NCBI GenBank assembly: GCA_013139395.1
Contig: WTAX01000142.1
Span: 1 to 8,236, forward strand
Length of the DNA stretch: 8,236 nt
Direction: 5' to 3'
Origin: Gammaproteobacteria bacterium
Lineage (GTDB): Bacteria > Pseudomonadota > Gammaproteobacteria > GRL18
Shown here: piece by piece, positions 1-6,859 of the stretch
How positions within the stretch are numbered: position 1 is the first letter of the stretch
Layout: each line of letters opens with the position of its first letter
Position numbers and translations under genes: made by a program
The notes under the pieces: model-generated
The model's input: the letters and a program-made list of their open reading frames with translations, nothing else
Database searches by the model: none
Told to the model about the DNA's origin: nothing

Positions 1-543
1 CTTATTATCGGCCTCTTCAGCTTAAATCAAATTGCTTTTGAGGGTGGTATCATGCTGTCCATCAACTTTGGTCTGGCAACATCCGGTCTGTTATTTATGA
101 CGGGTTTTGTCTTCTGGCGCACACAAACCATGTTATTACAAAAACTGGGCGGTTTATTTGATCACATCCCTCTGATCGGTATTACTTTTTTAATCTCCGC
201 TTTAAGTATTGTCGGTATGCCCGGAACACCGGGATTTGATTCTGCTCACCTTATTCTTGAAGCCTCGATACATCGCTTTGGTGCGCTGATCACCATTGCC
301 GCTGCTTTAGGCAATGTGGTCGCTGCAGGATTTTTACTCTGGGCATTTCAACGTGCCTTTTTATCACCCAAAATCGGCACCTGGAATCAAAAAGCCATCA
401 AACCCGCCACTTTACATGAAAAGATTCTGGCCGGAATAATTGTTCTTACCTTATTGGTAACCGGATTTTATTCCGAACCCTGGCTGGGTTTAATTGAAAA
501 CTCTATGCATGGCCTGGGTGAACTTTACAGCCACCTGCACTAA
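1..543 (+). CDS. NuoM-type proton-channel membrane subunit, C-terminal part (5' end outside window)
   Basis: The reading frame is open from base 1, so this is the last 180 codons of a longer gene; the ATG at 52 is internal. The fragment begins with a GLFSLNQIAFEGG stretch, typical of the later helices of NuoM/NuoL/MrpD (Proton_antipo_M) proteins. A helix at about residues 57-75 leads into a GMPGTPGF motif at 72-79, and two more hydrophobic helices follow (about 95-117 and 142-156). It ends about 100 residues after the GMPG motif, as NuoM does, without the long lateral helix of NuoL. By family, such proteins move protons or Na+ across the inner membrane within complex I, Mrp antiporters or DAB-type inorganic-carbon pumps. 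Oddity: where the next gene has Glu in GFIAENLIL, this one reads GFDSAHLIL. Which complex it serves cannot be decided without the upstream genes. Confidence 0.85.
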   Translation, partial: LIIGLFSLNQIAFEGGIMLSINFGLATSGLLFMTGFVFWRTQTMLLQKLGGLFDHIPLIGITFLISALSIVGMPGTPGFDSAHLILEASIHRFGALITIAAALGNVVAAGFLLWAFQRAFLSPKIGTWNQKAIKPATLHEKILAGIIVLTLLVTGFYSEPWLGLIENSMHGLGELYSHLH

Positions 544-558
544 TTTAAGGATATTCTG

Positions 559-2079
559 ATGATTGAAGCAACAAACACAGTGATAGCAAGCACTGATTCA
601 ACAATAGGATTCCCTATTCTCAGCCTGTTATTGTTTATTTTACCTATTGCCGCCGGACTTATTTTGCTCACTGGCGATCAATCCAAAGCACGTTGGATTG
701 CACTGCTGGGGGCAGTAAGCAGTTTACTAATTTCTCTTGGCATTGTCATTAATTTTGATCAGGCTAATGCCGGCTTTCAATTTATTGAGCGCCTTGCCTG
801 GATGCCCGGCTTAAATATTGATTATATTGTCGGGGTCGATGGCATTTCTGTGTTATTTTTACCACTCACCAGCCTGTTATTTATCGGTATTATCCTGGCT
901 TCATGGAATAGTATTCGTACTATGCCAAGGCTCTTTTTTATCTTATTACTATTACTTGAAGCTGCCACTTTAGGTATCTTTGTTTCGCTCAATACCATTT
1001 TATTTTTCCTGTTTTGGGAGCTGACCTTAATCCCAATTTATTTTCTGATTATTTATTGGGGTATCGGCCCTAATCGACGCTATGCTGCGGTCAAATACAC
1101 TCTGGTCATGATGGCTGCTGGTGTGCCTTTACTGTTCGGCTTTATATTACTGGCCTTCAATCATGCCTATATGGGATCAGGTGACCTGGTTTTTGACTAT
1201 ATCACCTTGTTAAACAATCCTCTTCCCGCAGAGCTGCAAACCGGTATTTTCTTTTTACTATTGCTGGGCTTTGCTTTTAAAGCACCTATTTTTCCTTTAC
1301 ATACCTGGCTGCCGGCCATTGCAATGGAAGGACCTGCCAGTATTGCCGCCATTATGACCGGGCTTAAACTGGGTGCTTATGGGCTAATCCGCTTTACAGT
1401 ACCTCTGGCTCCAGATGCCGCACAGGAATTTCACTGGCTGCTGGCAGGACTGGGTATTACCGGAGTACTTTATGGCGCTGTGCTTGCTATCAGTCAAACC
1501 AATTTACGTAAGATGCTGGCATTTTCCAGCGTCAGCCATGTCGGTCTGGTGATCTTAGGTATCGCTTCTTTCTCTACTCAGGGAATTCAGGGCGCTTTAT
1601 TTCAATTATACAATTTTACCATTGTTGCCGGCGGTATTTTTATCCTTCTTGGCTTCCTGCATCATAGAACCGGCTCAACTGAGTTAGTGAGTTTGGGCGG
1701 CATTGCCAAGACCATGCCCCTATTAGCCAGCTTTTTCTTTATTTTTGGACTTGCCGGGTTGGGTGTACCGGGCACTAATGGCTTTATTGCTGAAAATCTT
1801 ATTTTAGTGAGTGCCTTAGAGACTCATACTGGTGCGGGTATTGCTGCTCTGGTGGGAATTGTTTTGGCTGCGGCCTACTTTCTCAATATTTATCAGCGAG
1901 CCTTTTTGGGACCGGTAAAAAATGATGTCGTATCAACAGCAATGGATTTACGTACACGAGAGTTATTACTTACTCTGGGATTCTGTATTCTTATTATTGT
2001 ATTTGGTATTTTTCCAAATATTATTCTGGATATTACCCGGGGGGCCAGTGAAGCCTGGGTTAGTTCATTGGGTCAATAA
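559..2079 (+). CDS. NuoM-like proton-translocating membrane subunit, 506 aa
   Basis: This is a complete multi-helix inner-membrane protein of the NuoM (Proton_antipo_M) family, at the usual NuoM length of about 500 aa. The ATG at 559 has an AAGGA ribosome site at 547-551 and lies 15 bp after the preceding paralogue, so the two are co-transcribed. Family landmarks are present: FWE with Glu154 (TM5 glutamate), Lys241 in FAFKAP and Lys270 in GLKLGAYG (TM7/TM8 lysines), His327 in SSVSHVG, and Glu412 in GTNGFIAENLIL (TM12). These match the residues of the proton half-channel in E. coli NuoM. The expected role is proton (or Na+) translocation in a complex-I-like or related ion-pumping assembly. Two NuoM-type genes in tandem is not the canonical nuoL-nuoM-nuoN order, so I give no symbol. 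The stop codon abuts the stop of the convergent gene. Confidence 0.9.
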   Translation: MIEATNTVIASTDSTIGFPILSLLLFILPIAAGLILLTGDQSKARWIALLGAVSSLLISLGIVINFDQANAGFQFIERLAWMPGLNIDYIVGVDGISVLFLPLTSLLFIGIILASWNSIRTMPRLFFILLLLLEAATLGIFVSLNTILFFLFWELTLIPIYFLIIYWGIGPNRRYAAVKYTLVMMAAGVPLLFGFILLAFNHAYMGSGDLVFDYITLLNNPLPAELQTGIFFLLLLGFAFKAPIFPLHTWLPAIAMEGPASIAAIMTGLKLGAYGLIRFTVPLAPDAAQEFHWLLAGLGITGVLYGAVLAISQTNLRKMLAFSSVSHVGLVILGIASFSTQGIQGALFQLYNFTIVAGGIFILLGFLHHRTGSTELVSLGGIAKTMPLLASFFFIFGLAGLGVPGTNGFIAENLILVSALETHTGAGIAALVGIVLAAAYFLNIYQRAFLGPVKNDVVSTAMDLRTRELLLTLGFCILIIVFGIFPNIILDITRGASEAWVSSLGQ

Positions 2080-3174
2080 CTATTCCAGCTCTTCTACCAA
2101 TCGAAATCCCTGCTCATTACCTCGATAAGTAGGGAAATTATTGAAACGAATATAGGAACGCAGAATCTGACTGAATGAATTCCAGCTGCCGCCTCTTACA
2201 GCCATTGTTTTACCCTCTAAATCATTTTCATTTGCACAATGTTCTTCCTGACCATTGTAACCTCTGGTGTAGATAGAACAGGTCCATTCCCAGACATTAC
2301 CAAATAAATCATGAACGCCATATTTATTGGCATCAAAACTACCCACTTCGACTGTTTTAGCACTTTCCCAAAAATATCGACAACCATCGCAGTTAGCATC
2401 ACCCAGTCCCAGTAAATCATTAAAACCCAGTTGATTTTTGAATCCGGTACGCGCCACATATTCCCATTCTAATTCAGTAGGTAAACGAAATCTTCTATTG
2501 GTTTTTTTTGTCAGCCAGCGAGCATATTCATTCGCACTGTACAGGGATACATTAATAACAGGGCGATTACCACGTCCCCATCCAGAATCATCTGGTTTTT
2601 TACGTGAAGTCGCTTTAGCAAATACATCGTATTGAGCAAATGTAACTTCATATTTACCAATAGCAAAAGATTTTTTAATCACGACTTTATGAGGCGGCTT
2701 CTGATCAGCAGAACCATGACTGCTGCCCATCACAAATGAACCGACAGGAATTATCATCATTTCTGGTATATTGGGAAATTTGAGAACTGGTTTTTTTTTC
2801 TTAGTTTTTTGGGGCTGTTTTTGTACGAGCTGTTTTTCTGCACGCTTTAATAGTCGTTTGGCATCTGTCTGATACCTACCCTTCTTACTCACTGTTTCAG
2901 TATAGCTGCGCAGGTTAGCAGCAGCTTTTTCAAATTTTCCATTATGATACAAGGTCTTACCGTAAAAATAATAGAAGTCTTTATGCAGTGAAACCTTCAT
3001 TTTCAGTAATTGACGAAAGGCTTTTTCAGCTTGAGGATAGTTTTCCTGATTATAATATGTCGAAGCTTGAGTCAGGTAATAATTTGCCTTTTGTGTAGAA
3101 TTTTTGGCTCTGCTATAAGGCATTGCTGACAGGAATAAGCCAGTAAACAAGGCGCATATTATAATGTTTTTCAT
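2080..3174 (-). CDS. Secreted TPR plus FGE-sulfatase-fold (SUMF1-like) protein, probably non-catalytic
   Basis: A 364-aa protein, second gene after the receiver-cyclase gene with a 31-bp gap. I use the ATG at 3174 because it opens directly into a signal peptide (MKN, hydrophobic stretch to about residue 18, cleavage near SRA). An in-frame TTG at 3192 would add six residues; neither start has a strong ribosome site. After the signal come two or three TPR-like helical pairs (about 30-118), a Lys-rich linker (119-130), and an FGE-sulfatase domain (about 135-362) with MIIPVGSFVMGS, RLPTELEWEYVAR (230-242), GNVWEWT and RGGSW (327-331) motifs. The two cysteines used by formylglycine-generating enzymes after GGS are replaced (about Ser333 and Leu338), so sulfatase activation is unlikely. 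Cys262-Asp-Gly-Cys265 resembles the ANCxGC motif common in this family. Inferred role: a periplasmic binding or sensor partner of the cyclase. Confidence 0.88.
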   Translation of the reverse strand: MKNIIICALFTGLFLSAMPYSRAKNSTQKANYYLTQASTYYNQENYPQAEKAFRQLLKMKVSLHKDFYYFYGKTLYHNGKFEKAAANLRSYTETVSKKGRYQTDAKRLLKRAEKQLVQKQPQKTKKKKPVLKFPNIPEMMIIPVGSFVMGSSHGSADQKPPHKVVIKKSFAIGKYEVTFAQYDVFAKATSRKKPDDSGWGRGNRPVINVSLYSANEYARWLTKKTNRRFRLPTELEWEYVARTGFKNQLGFNDLLGLGDANCDGCRYFWESAKTVEVGSFDANKYGVHDLFGNVWEWTCSIYTRGYNGQEEHCANENDLEGKTMAVRGGSWNSFSQILRSYIRFNNFPTYRGNEQGFRLVEELE

Positions 3175-3205
3175 TGTAACCACTTTTACCAATATTCAAT
3201 AAAAA

Positions 3206-5074
3206 TTAATAACTTGCACCAAATATAGTTTCAATAGAGTTCTTTCGTTGTTTTCTTGGAATCAATTTATATTCCATCGCTTTAGAATAAGAATGATAAG
3301 ATTTAATTGATTTTACCAGATAAGCTCGTATAGGCTCTTTGATGCCTTTTAATCTCAAAGGAGGGGTTGGGATCACTGTGATCCGCTCTTTAATCATTTG
3401 ATAAGTTGCATGGCTGATTAAAATACCATCACGCTTAGACAAATGCTCCAATCGACTAGCAATATTGACATTATCACCGATTAAGGTGAAATCTCTTCTT
3501 GAATGACGGCTGCCGATATCTCCCAGGATAACATGGCCGGAATGTATACCAATACGCATATGAACATCTAAGCCAGTTGTTTTACGTAGTCCGGGTAACG
3601 CTTTTAACATTGCGGCTGCGGCACAAACAGAACGAAAAGCACCATCTTCCTGATCTGCAAATGAGGCAAAGATCCCATCACCAATAAATTTATCAATAGT
3701 CGCATCAAAAAGCATTAATTCTTCAACCATCCGATCAAAATAGGCATTTAAAAAATCGACCACTTTTCTTGATGAGAGCTGATCTGACATACGAGTAAAT
3801 TGTACTATATCAGAAAATAACAGGGTTCTGAATTTATCTTCAGCTTTAGGGACATGGTTTTTACTAGTCGATGAGATATGTGAGACTGTTGCATCCGGCA
3901 AATAATTGCGCATAGCATTTTGATTGTTTTTTAAGCGTGTTTCAGCCAAAACCCGTTCTACTTCAGCGATCATACGATCAGGAGAAAACGGTTTTGTAAT
4001 AAATGCCTGAATACCCATTGAACGAATTTTTACTTGCTCAACTCTTGAATTTTTACTGGTTTCTATGATGATGGGTAAATTTTCAAACTTGTTCGATTGG
4101 CGTATACGAGAGCATAATTCCAAACCATCAATATAAGGCATATCATAATCAGTAATCACTAAGTCATAGTGTTTATTATTAAGTTTTTCCCATGCCGATA
4201 AGCCATCAGCTGCAACGTCAATCTGAAACCCCTGAATTGTCAAAGAATTTTTTAATTGACGACGCATGGTAGAGGAATCTTCAGCCACCAGAATATGTTC
4301 TGGACGACCTTGTGAACTATTAGCATTCATGAGACGTTGAATGCGTGATAGCAGTTCAGGTACTACCACTTTATGGGTCGCAGAATGATCAGACTTGATG
4401 ATATAGTCATCAGCACCGGCATTAAACCCATTAATAATGGCTTTATCTGTTTGCAGGGAAGAAAGTAATAAAATTGGTGTCGATAGTTTTTCCTGTTGAC
4501 GAATAATGCGACAGAGTGTCACACCATCAAGCACAGGCATATCAACATCACTGACAATAATGTCGATATCCGTTTTACGAATAACTTTTAATGCATCCTC
4601 ACCATTACCTGCTTCTATAACTTCATAACCTTCCATTTCTAATGACGGTTTAACCAATCGTCGGCACGTTTTACTATCATCAACTAATAATAGTCTGATT
4701 TTTTTTTCTAGTAAGGGATCAACAATCTTACTTAAATCTTGTCTGGAAAATGGTACTTTAAGAAAGTCATTAGCACGATGGTTAATAGCAGATTCCCTAT
4801 TTAAGGTATCTGTAGAGATAAACACAAGATGGACTCTGCGAAGAGCAGGGTAAGAGCGAATACGATCACAAACCGATAAACCATTTAGATTTGATAGCAT
4901 CGCACGGATAAAAATTAACTGTGGTTTATAATCAATGAGTTTTTGAAAGAAATAAGCTTCACTTGAGTGAATTGATGCCACATTAAAGCGTTGATCATCC
5001 AATAAGGAAGTGATCAAACCATCAATTGTGGATGAATCCGTTAATAAGACTGTATTAATTACATGCTTTTCCAT
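3206..5074 (-). CDS. Triple receiver-domain class III adenylate cyclase (response regulator)
   Basis: A 622-aa cytoplasmic protein with no membrane segment. REC1 (about 7-122) is degenerate: the phosphoacceptor Asp position is Arg57, though Lys106 remains. REC2 (about 126-245) has Asp132/Asp133, phosphoacceptor Asp176 and Lys227. REC3 (about 259-378) has Glu265/Asp266, Asp309, Thr339 and Lys361. A linker (380-413) leads to a class III nucleotide cyclase domain (about 414-588). It has both metal aspartates (Asp422 in FSDIVQFT, Asp466 in FIGDG), Lys462 and Thr530 at the base-recognition positions, and Asn537/Arg541 in the NIASR motif. Lys plus Thr marks an ATP-using class IIIb cyclase, a group including CyaC and mammalian soluble AC, often stimulated by bicarbonate. 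Expected output is cAMP controlled by phosphorelay. The ATG at 5074 has only a weak ribosome site. It probably heads an operon with the FGE-fold gene. Confidence 0.93.
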   Translation of the reverse strand: MEKHVINTVLLTDSSTIDGLITSLLDDQRFNVASIHSSEAYFFQKLIDYKPQLIFIRAMLSNLNGLSVCDRIRSYPALRRVHLVFISTDTLNRESAINHRANDFLKVPFSRQDLSKIVDPLLEKKIRLLLVDDSKTCRRLVKPSLEMEGYEVIEAGNGEDALKVIRKTDIDIIVSDVDMPVLDGVTLCRIIRQQEKLSTPILLLSSLQTDKAIINGFNAGADDYIIKSDHSATHKVVVPELLSRIQRLMNANSSQGRPEHILVAEDSSTMRRQLKNSLTIQGFQIDVAADGLSAWEKLNNKHYDLVITDYDMPYIDGLELCSRIRQSNKFENLPIIIETSKNSRVEQVKIRSMGIQAFITKPFSPDRMIAEVERVLAETRLKNNQNAMRNYLPDATVSHISSTSKNHVPKAEDKFRTLLFSDIVQFTRMSDQLSSRKVVDFLNAYFDRMVEELMLFDATIDKFIGDGIFASFADQEDGAFRSVCAAAAMLKALPGLRKTTGLDVHMRIGIHSGHVILGDIGSRHSRRDFTLIGDNVNIASRLEHLSKRDGILISHATYQMIKERITVIPTPPLRLKGIKEPIRAYLVKSIKSYHSYSKAMEYKLIPRKQRKNSIETIFGASY

Positions 5075-5085
5075 AAAAAGCTCAT

Positions 5086-5117
5086 ATTATACATAACGTC
5101 AGCACCAAAAAGTTCAA
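5086..5117 (-). promoter_or_regulatory. Candidate promoter of the receiver-cyclase operon
   Basis: Reading the minus strand, a perfect TATAAT (5091-5086) stands 11 bases before the cyclase ATG. A TTGAAC (5117-5112) lies upstream, but with a 20-bp spacer that is longer than ideal. If the -10 is used, the 5' leader would be very short, which fits the lack of a clear ribosome site. This is pattern matching only. Confidence 0.35.
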
Positions 5118-5349
5118 GTGATAAATTCTTGATACGACTAAGCAATTAATTTATTTACCCTTTCCCATCACTATTCAGTATTGCACGGGTAAGAATTCTA
5201 ACAGGCAATATATCCAATATTTATTAATAACTCAATGATTTCTTATCAATGTGAACTAATTCAATAGTTTTATTTTAATACTTGAGCAAAGTAGCTATTT
5301 TAAAAACCTGAATATGATTCATATTACCTCTTAACTTTTCACAAAATAC
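5118..5349. other. AT-rich intergenic region with one perfect palindrome
   Basis: This is the upstream part of the gap between the cyclase start and the sulfur-globule-like gene. I see no ORF with a ribosome site. The one structured item is a 15-bp palindrome, AATATGA-T-TCATATT, at 5311-5325. It lies some 240 bp upstream of the cyclase start and just outside the terminator hairpin. It could be a regulator site, but in such AT-rich sequence chance is a real alternative. Confidence 0.4.
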
Positions 5350-5383
5350 AAAAAACCGTAACAGTAAACTGTACGGTTTTTTT
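5350..5383 (-). terminator. Rho-independent terminator after the sulfur-globule-like gene (could act both ways)
   Basis: CCGTA-a-CAG (5356-5364) pairs with CTG-TACGG (5369-5376) around a TAAA loop, with one bulged A. The hairpin is flanked by A6 on the left and T7 on the right, which also pair. On the minus strand it lies 44 bases past the stop of the gene at 6011-5427 and ends in a U run. The + strand also ends in a U run, so it could stop transcripts from either side. Confidence 0.85.
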
Positions 5384-5426
5384 GTTTTATTGATTATCTG
5401 GTTAAAATACCCAGGTTCAATAAAAA

Positions 5427-6011
5427 TTACTTAGCAGCAGGAGCAGCTGGAGCTACAGGTGCTTGAGCAGCCCATTGCTTCATTTTCTCTTCATAGGCTT
5501 TACGTGCAGCTTGCATTTGAGCTTGCTGTTGTTTTTGCATTGCCTGCATACGCTTTTGATGAGCTTCAAACTGAGCTTTACCTTGTGGGTTTGGAGCCAT
5601 AGCTGGAGCCACAGGAGCAGCTTGAGGAGCCATCATTGGACGAGGTGCATAACCATAGCCATAACCACTATTGTTTTGGTAATTATTATAGCCATTACCA
5701 CGGTAGTCCATGTTGTTATAACCATTGTAGTTGCTGTTACCACTTCCATAAGCTGAACCACGAGTGTTACCTTTACCACGACCACGGCCACGAGCTTTAA
5801 TAGTGATTTCAACATCACCATCCATGTCTGCATCACCAGAACCGTCGCCCCAACCATTGCCATAGCCATTGCCATAAGCATTGTTATTCATGTTGTTATA
5901 GCCGCCGCCATTCCAGTTAGTGTTGCTGTTGCCGTCATCCCAGAATGCGCTGGCTGACATTGAAAGGGTTGTTGCACTTGCGATTGCTGCAGCAATTAAT
6001 AATTTTTTCAT
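5427..6011 (-). CDS. Sulfur-globule-protein-like secreted Gly/Asn/Tyr-rich protein
   Basis: A 194-aa low-complexity secreted protein. The ATG follows a good GGAGAG ribosome site. A textbook signal peptide (KK, Ala/Ile-rich core) is cut at SASA-FW after residue 22. The mature part has a Gly/Asn/Tyr-rich segment (23-120) containing WDDG, GNGYGNGWGDGSGDAD and an Arg/Gly run (ARGRGRGKG, about 73-81). An Ala/Pro/Met-rich stretch follows (about 121-146), then a Gln/Lys/Met-rich helix likely to form a coiled coil (about 147-180), and an AAPVAPAAPAAK-like tail. The signal peptide, the FW at the mature start and the WGDG/GYG repeats resemble sulfur globule proteins, which coat periplasmic sulfur inclusions in sulfur-oxidising gammaproteobacteria. 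The coiled-coil tail is less typical. A generic structural or surface low-complexity protein is the alternative. It stands alone with its own terminator. Confidence 0.7.
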   Translation of the reverse strand: MKKLLIAAAIASATTLSMSASAFWDDGNSNTNWNGGGYNNMNNNAYGNGYGNGWGDGSGDADMDGDVEITIKARGRGRGKGNTRGSAYGSGNSNYNGYNNMDYRGNGYNNYQNNSGYGYGYAPRPMMAPQAAPVAPAMAPNPQGKAQFEAHQKRMQAMQKQQQAQMQAARKAYEEKMKQWAAQAPVAPAAPAAK

Positions 6012-6069
6012 TTTATACTCTCCAGAAATTGTTTTAAATAAGTGTTATATGTCATCAAAAGATAACAAA

Positions 6070-6099
6070 ATTGTATTAAAGCGTTATTCTAAGCATTAA
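6070..6099 (-). promoter_or_regulatory. Candidate promoter of the sulfur-globule-like gene
   Basis: On the minus strand TTAATG (6099-6094) is followed after 18 bp by TACAAT (6075-6070), about 58 bases before the ATG. The match is moderate and other AT-rich hexamers nearby could serve instead. Confidence 0.3.
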
Positions 6100-6132
6100 C
6101 ATGAATTAATAAAAACAAGACATAAAAGCCGT

Positions 6133-6155
6133 GAACATCTTCCTTCTAGATGCTC
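6133..6155. repeat. Imperfect hairpin between convergent-spaced minus-strand genes
   Basis: GAACATCT (6133-6140) and AGATGCTC (6148-6155) form an 8-bp stem (one G-U wobble on the minus strand) with a 7-base loop. It lies about 118 bases past the stop of the 123-aa gene. It lacks a strong U run on the minus strand, so its use as that gene's terminator is doubtful. A second pair of arms, CTCTGTTT (6153-6160) and AAACAGAG (6191-6198), lies beside it. Otherwise 6100-6272 is AT-rich with no ORF I can support. Confidence 0.35.
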
Positions 6156-6272
6156 TGTTTTCTTAATTTCTTTATTGTGGATATAATTATAAACAGAGAA
6201 TAGAATATTAGCAAGTATTTATATAAGATTCTTCTAATATTACTACTTTTTATTTCCAGAATTTATTCCGCT

Positions 6273-6644
6273 TTATTTTTTAATAAGCGAGTCATATTCT
6301 ATTCCCATAATATTTAACTCTTGAAAAGTTATATTTTCCACATCAATAGTCTCACTTGTATCGGGCAAGGTTAAGTCACTGCAATCTTCAAGATTTAGAA
6401 TATAACTATCAGAAACATAACTAAAAAAGTGCTCTTGTTCTTTTTGAATTAAATCAAACAGACCTCTCACATCATTTGCTATTTCATTACGACTTTTATC
6501 TGTATCAATGGTAAATGTCCGTTTTTGAAAAAAAAATCCATAGCCAGTCATAATTTCCATGATTCTTTTCCAGATAAATGCACACTCATCATGAGATTGG
6601 TGAGCATAATCCAGATTGATAAAGACGCCAAATTTATTAGACAC
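6273..6644 (-). CDS. Small protein, possible VapD/Cas2-type ferredoxin-like fold (123 aa)
   Basis: The start is GTG at 6644, supported by AAGAGGG with a 6-base spacer. No signal peptide or membrane segment. The pattern looks like strand (FGVFINLD, 5-12), helix (about 18-34), strand (FFFQKRTFTI, about 37-46), helix (about 51-67), strand (about 73-87), then an acidic tail. An Asp (Asp12) at the end of strand 1 and the segment LEDCSDLTLP recall the VapD family, whose C-terminus commonly reads VEDFSDFT and which shares the Cas2 fold. VapD proteins are small endoribonucleases, sometimes toxins. I infer this from short motif likeness only; a hypothetical protein of unknown function is the safe label. 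The gene is monocistronic, no antitoxin-like partner is adjacent, and there is a repeat-rich upstream region. Confidence 0.75.
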   Translation of the reverse strand: MSNKFGVFINLDYAHQSHDECAFIWKRIMEIMTGYGFFFQKRTFTIDTDKSRNEIANDVRGLFDLIQKEQEHFFSYVSDSYILNLEDCSDLTLPDTSETIDVENITFQELNIMGIEYDSLIKK

Positions 6645-6677
6645 TATATTCCCTCTTATTTTGTATCACATGGTTGT

Positions 6678-6709
6678 CAGTAAACCGGGCTGAATTTTGA
6701 CCAGTAAAC
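6678..6709. repeat. Two 8-bp direct repeats CAGTAAAC upstream of the 123-aa gene
   Basis: CAGTAAAC occurs at 6678-6685 and 6702-6709, a 24-bp period, just upstream of the GTG start at 6644. It may be part of an operator over that gene's promoter. The evidence is only the repetition and position. Confidence 0.35.
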
Positions 6710-6724
6710 GACAATCTCAAAATA

Positions 6725-6768
6725 TTTACACCCGTTGATCATTTAATGATATATAAAATAGGTGTGAA
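6725..6768. repeat. Nested inverted repeats upstream of the 123-aa gene
   Basis: Outer arms TTTACACC (6725-6732) and GGTGTGAA (6761-6768) match at 7 of 8 positions. Inside is a perfect 13-bp palindrome, ATCATT-T-AATGAT, at 6738-6750. This dyad sits about 85-125 bp upstream of the GTG start and could be a regulator site or a cruciform. No coding frame crosses it convincingly. Confidence 0.45.
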
Positions 6769-6859
6769 CCAGTATTTACCCAAAAACAGAGTAGTACTCG
6801 CACAATTTATAATAATAGAAGAATTATTTGAAAACACAAATATAAGGACTTAAAACTTA

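Noticed and set aside
1922..2635. Short frames overlapping the end of the NuoM-like gene and the FGE-fold gene
   Set aside because: The overlapping frames of the NuoM-like and FGE-fold genes carry clear family motifs; these have none.
3175..3192. TTG at 3192 as start of the FGE-fold gene
   Set aside because: It adds six residues before a signal peptide that starts naturally at the ATG at 3174, and it has no ribosome site.
5311..5325. Palindrome as an operator of the cyclase operon
   Set aside because: It is some 240 bp upstream of the gene in very AT-rich DNA, so chance cannot be excluded; it is noted only in the intergenic entry.
5463..5881. Open frames on both strands overlapping the sulfur-globule-like gene
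   Set aside because: They are shadows of a repetitive low-complexity gene whose own frame has a signal peptide, a ribosome site and a terminator.
5427..6011. Repeats of the Gly/Asn-rich gene as a CRISPR-like or tandem-repeat array
   Set aside because: The repetition is at the amino-acid level with irregular DNA units and no constant repeat-spacer pattern.
6133..6155. Hairpin as a firm terminator for the VapD-like gene
   Set aside because: No proper U run follows on the minus strand and it is over 100 bases from the stop; it is listed only as an imperfect hairpin.
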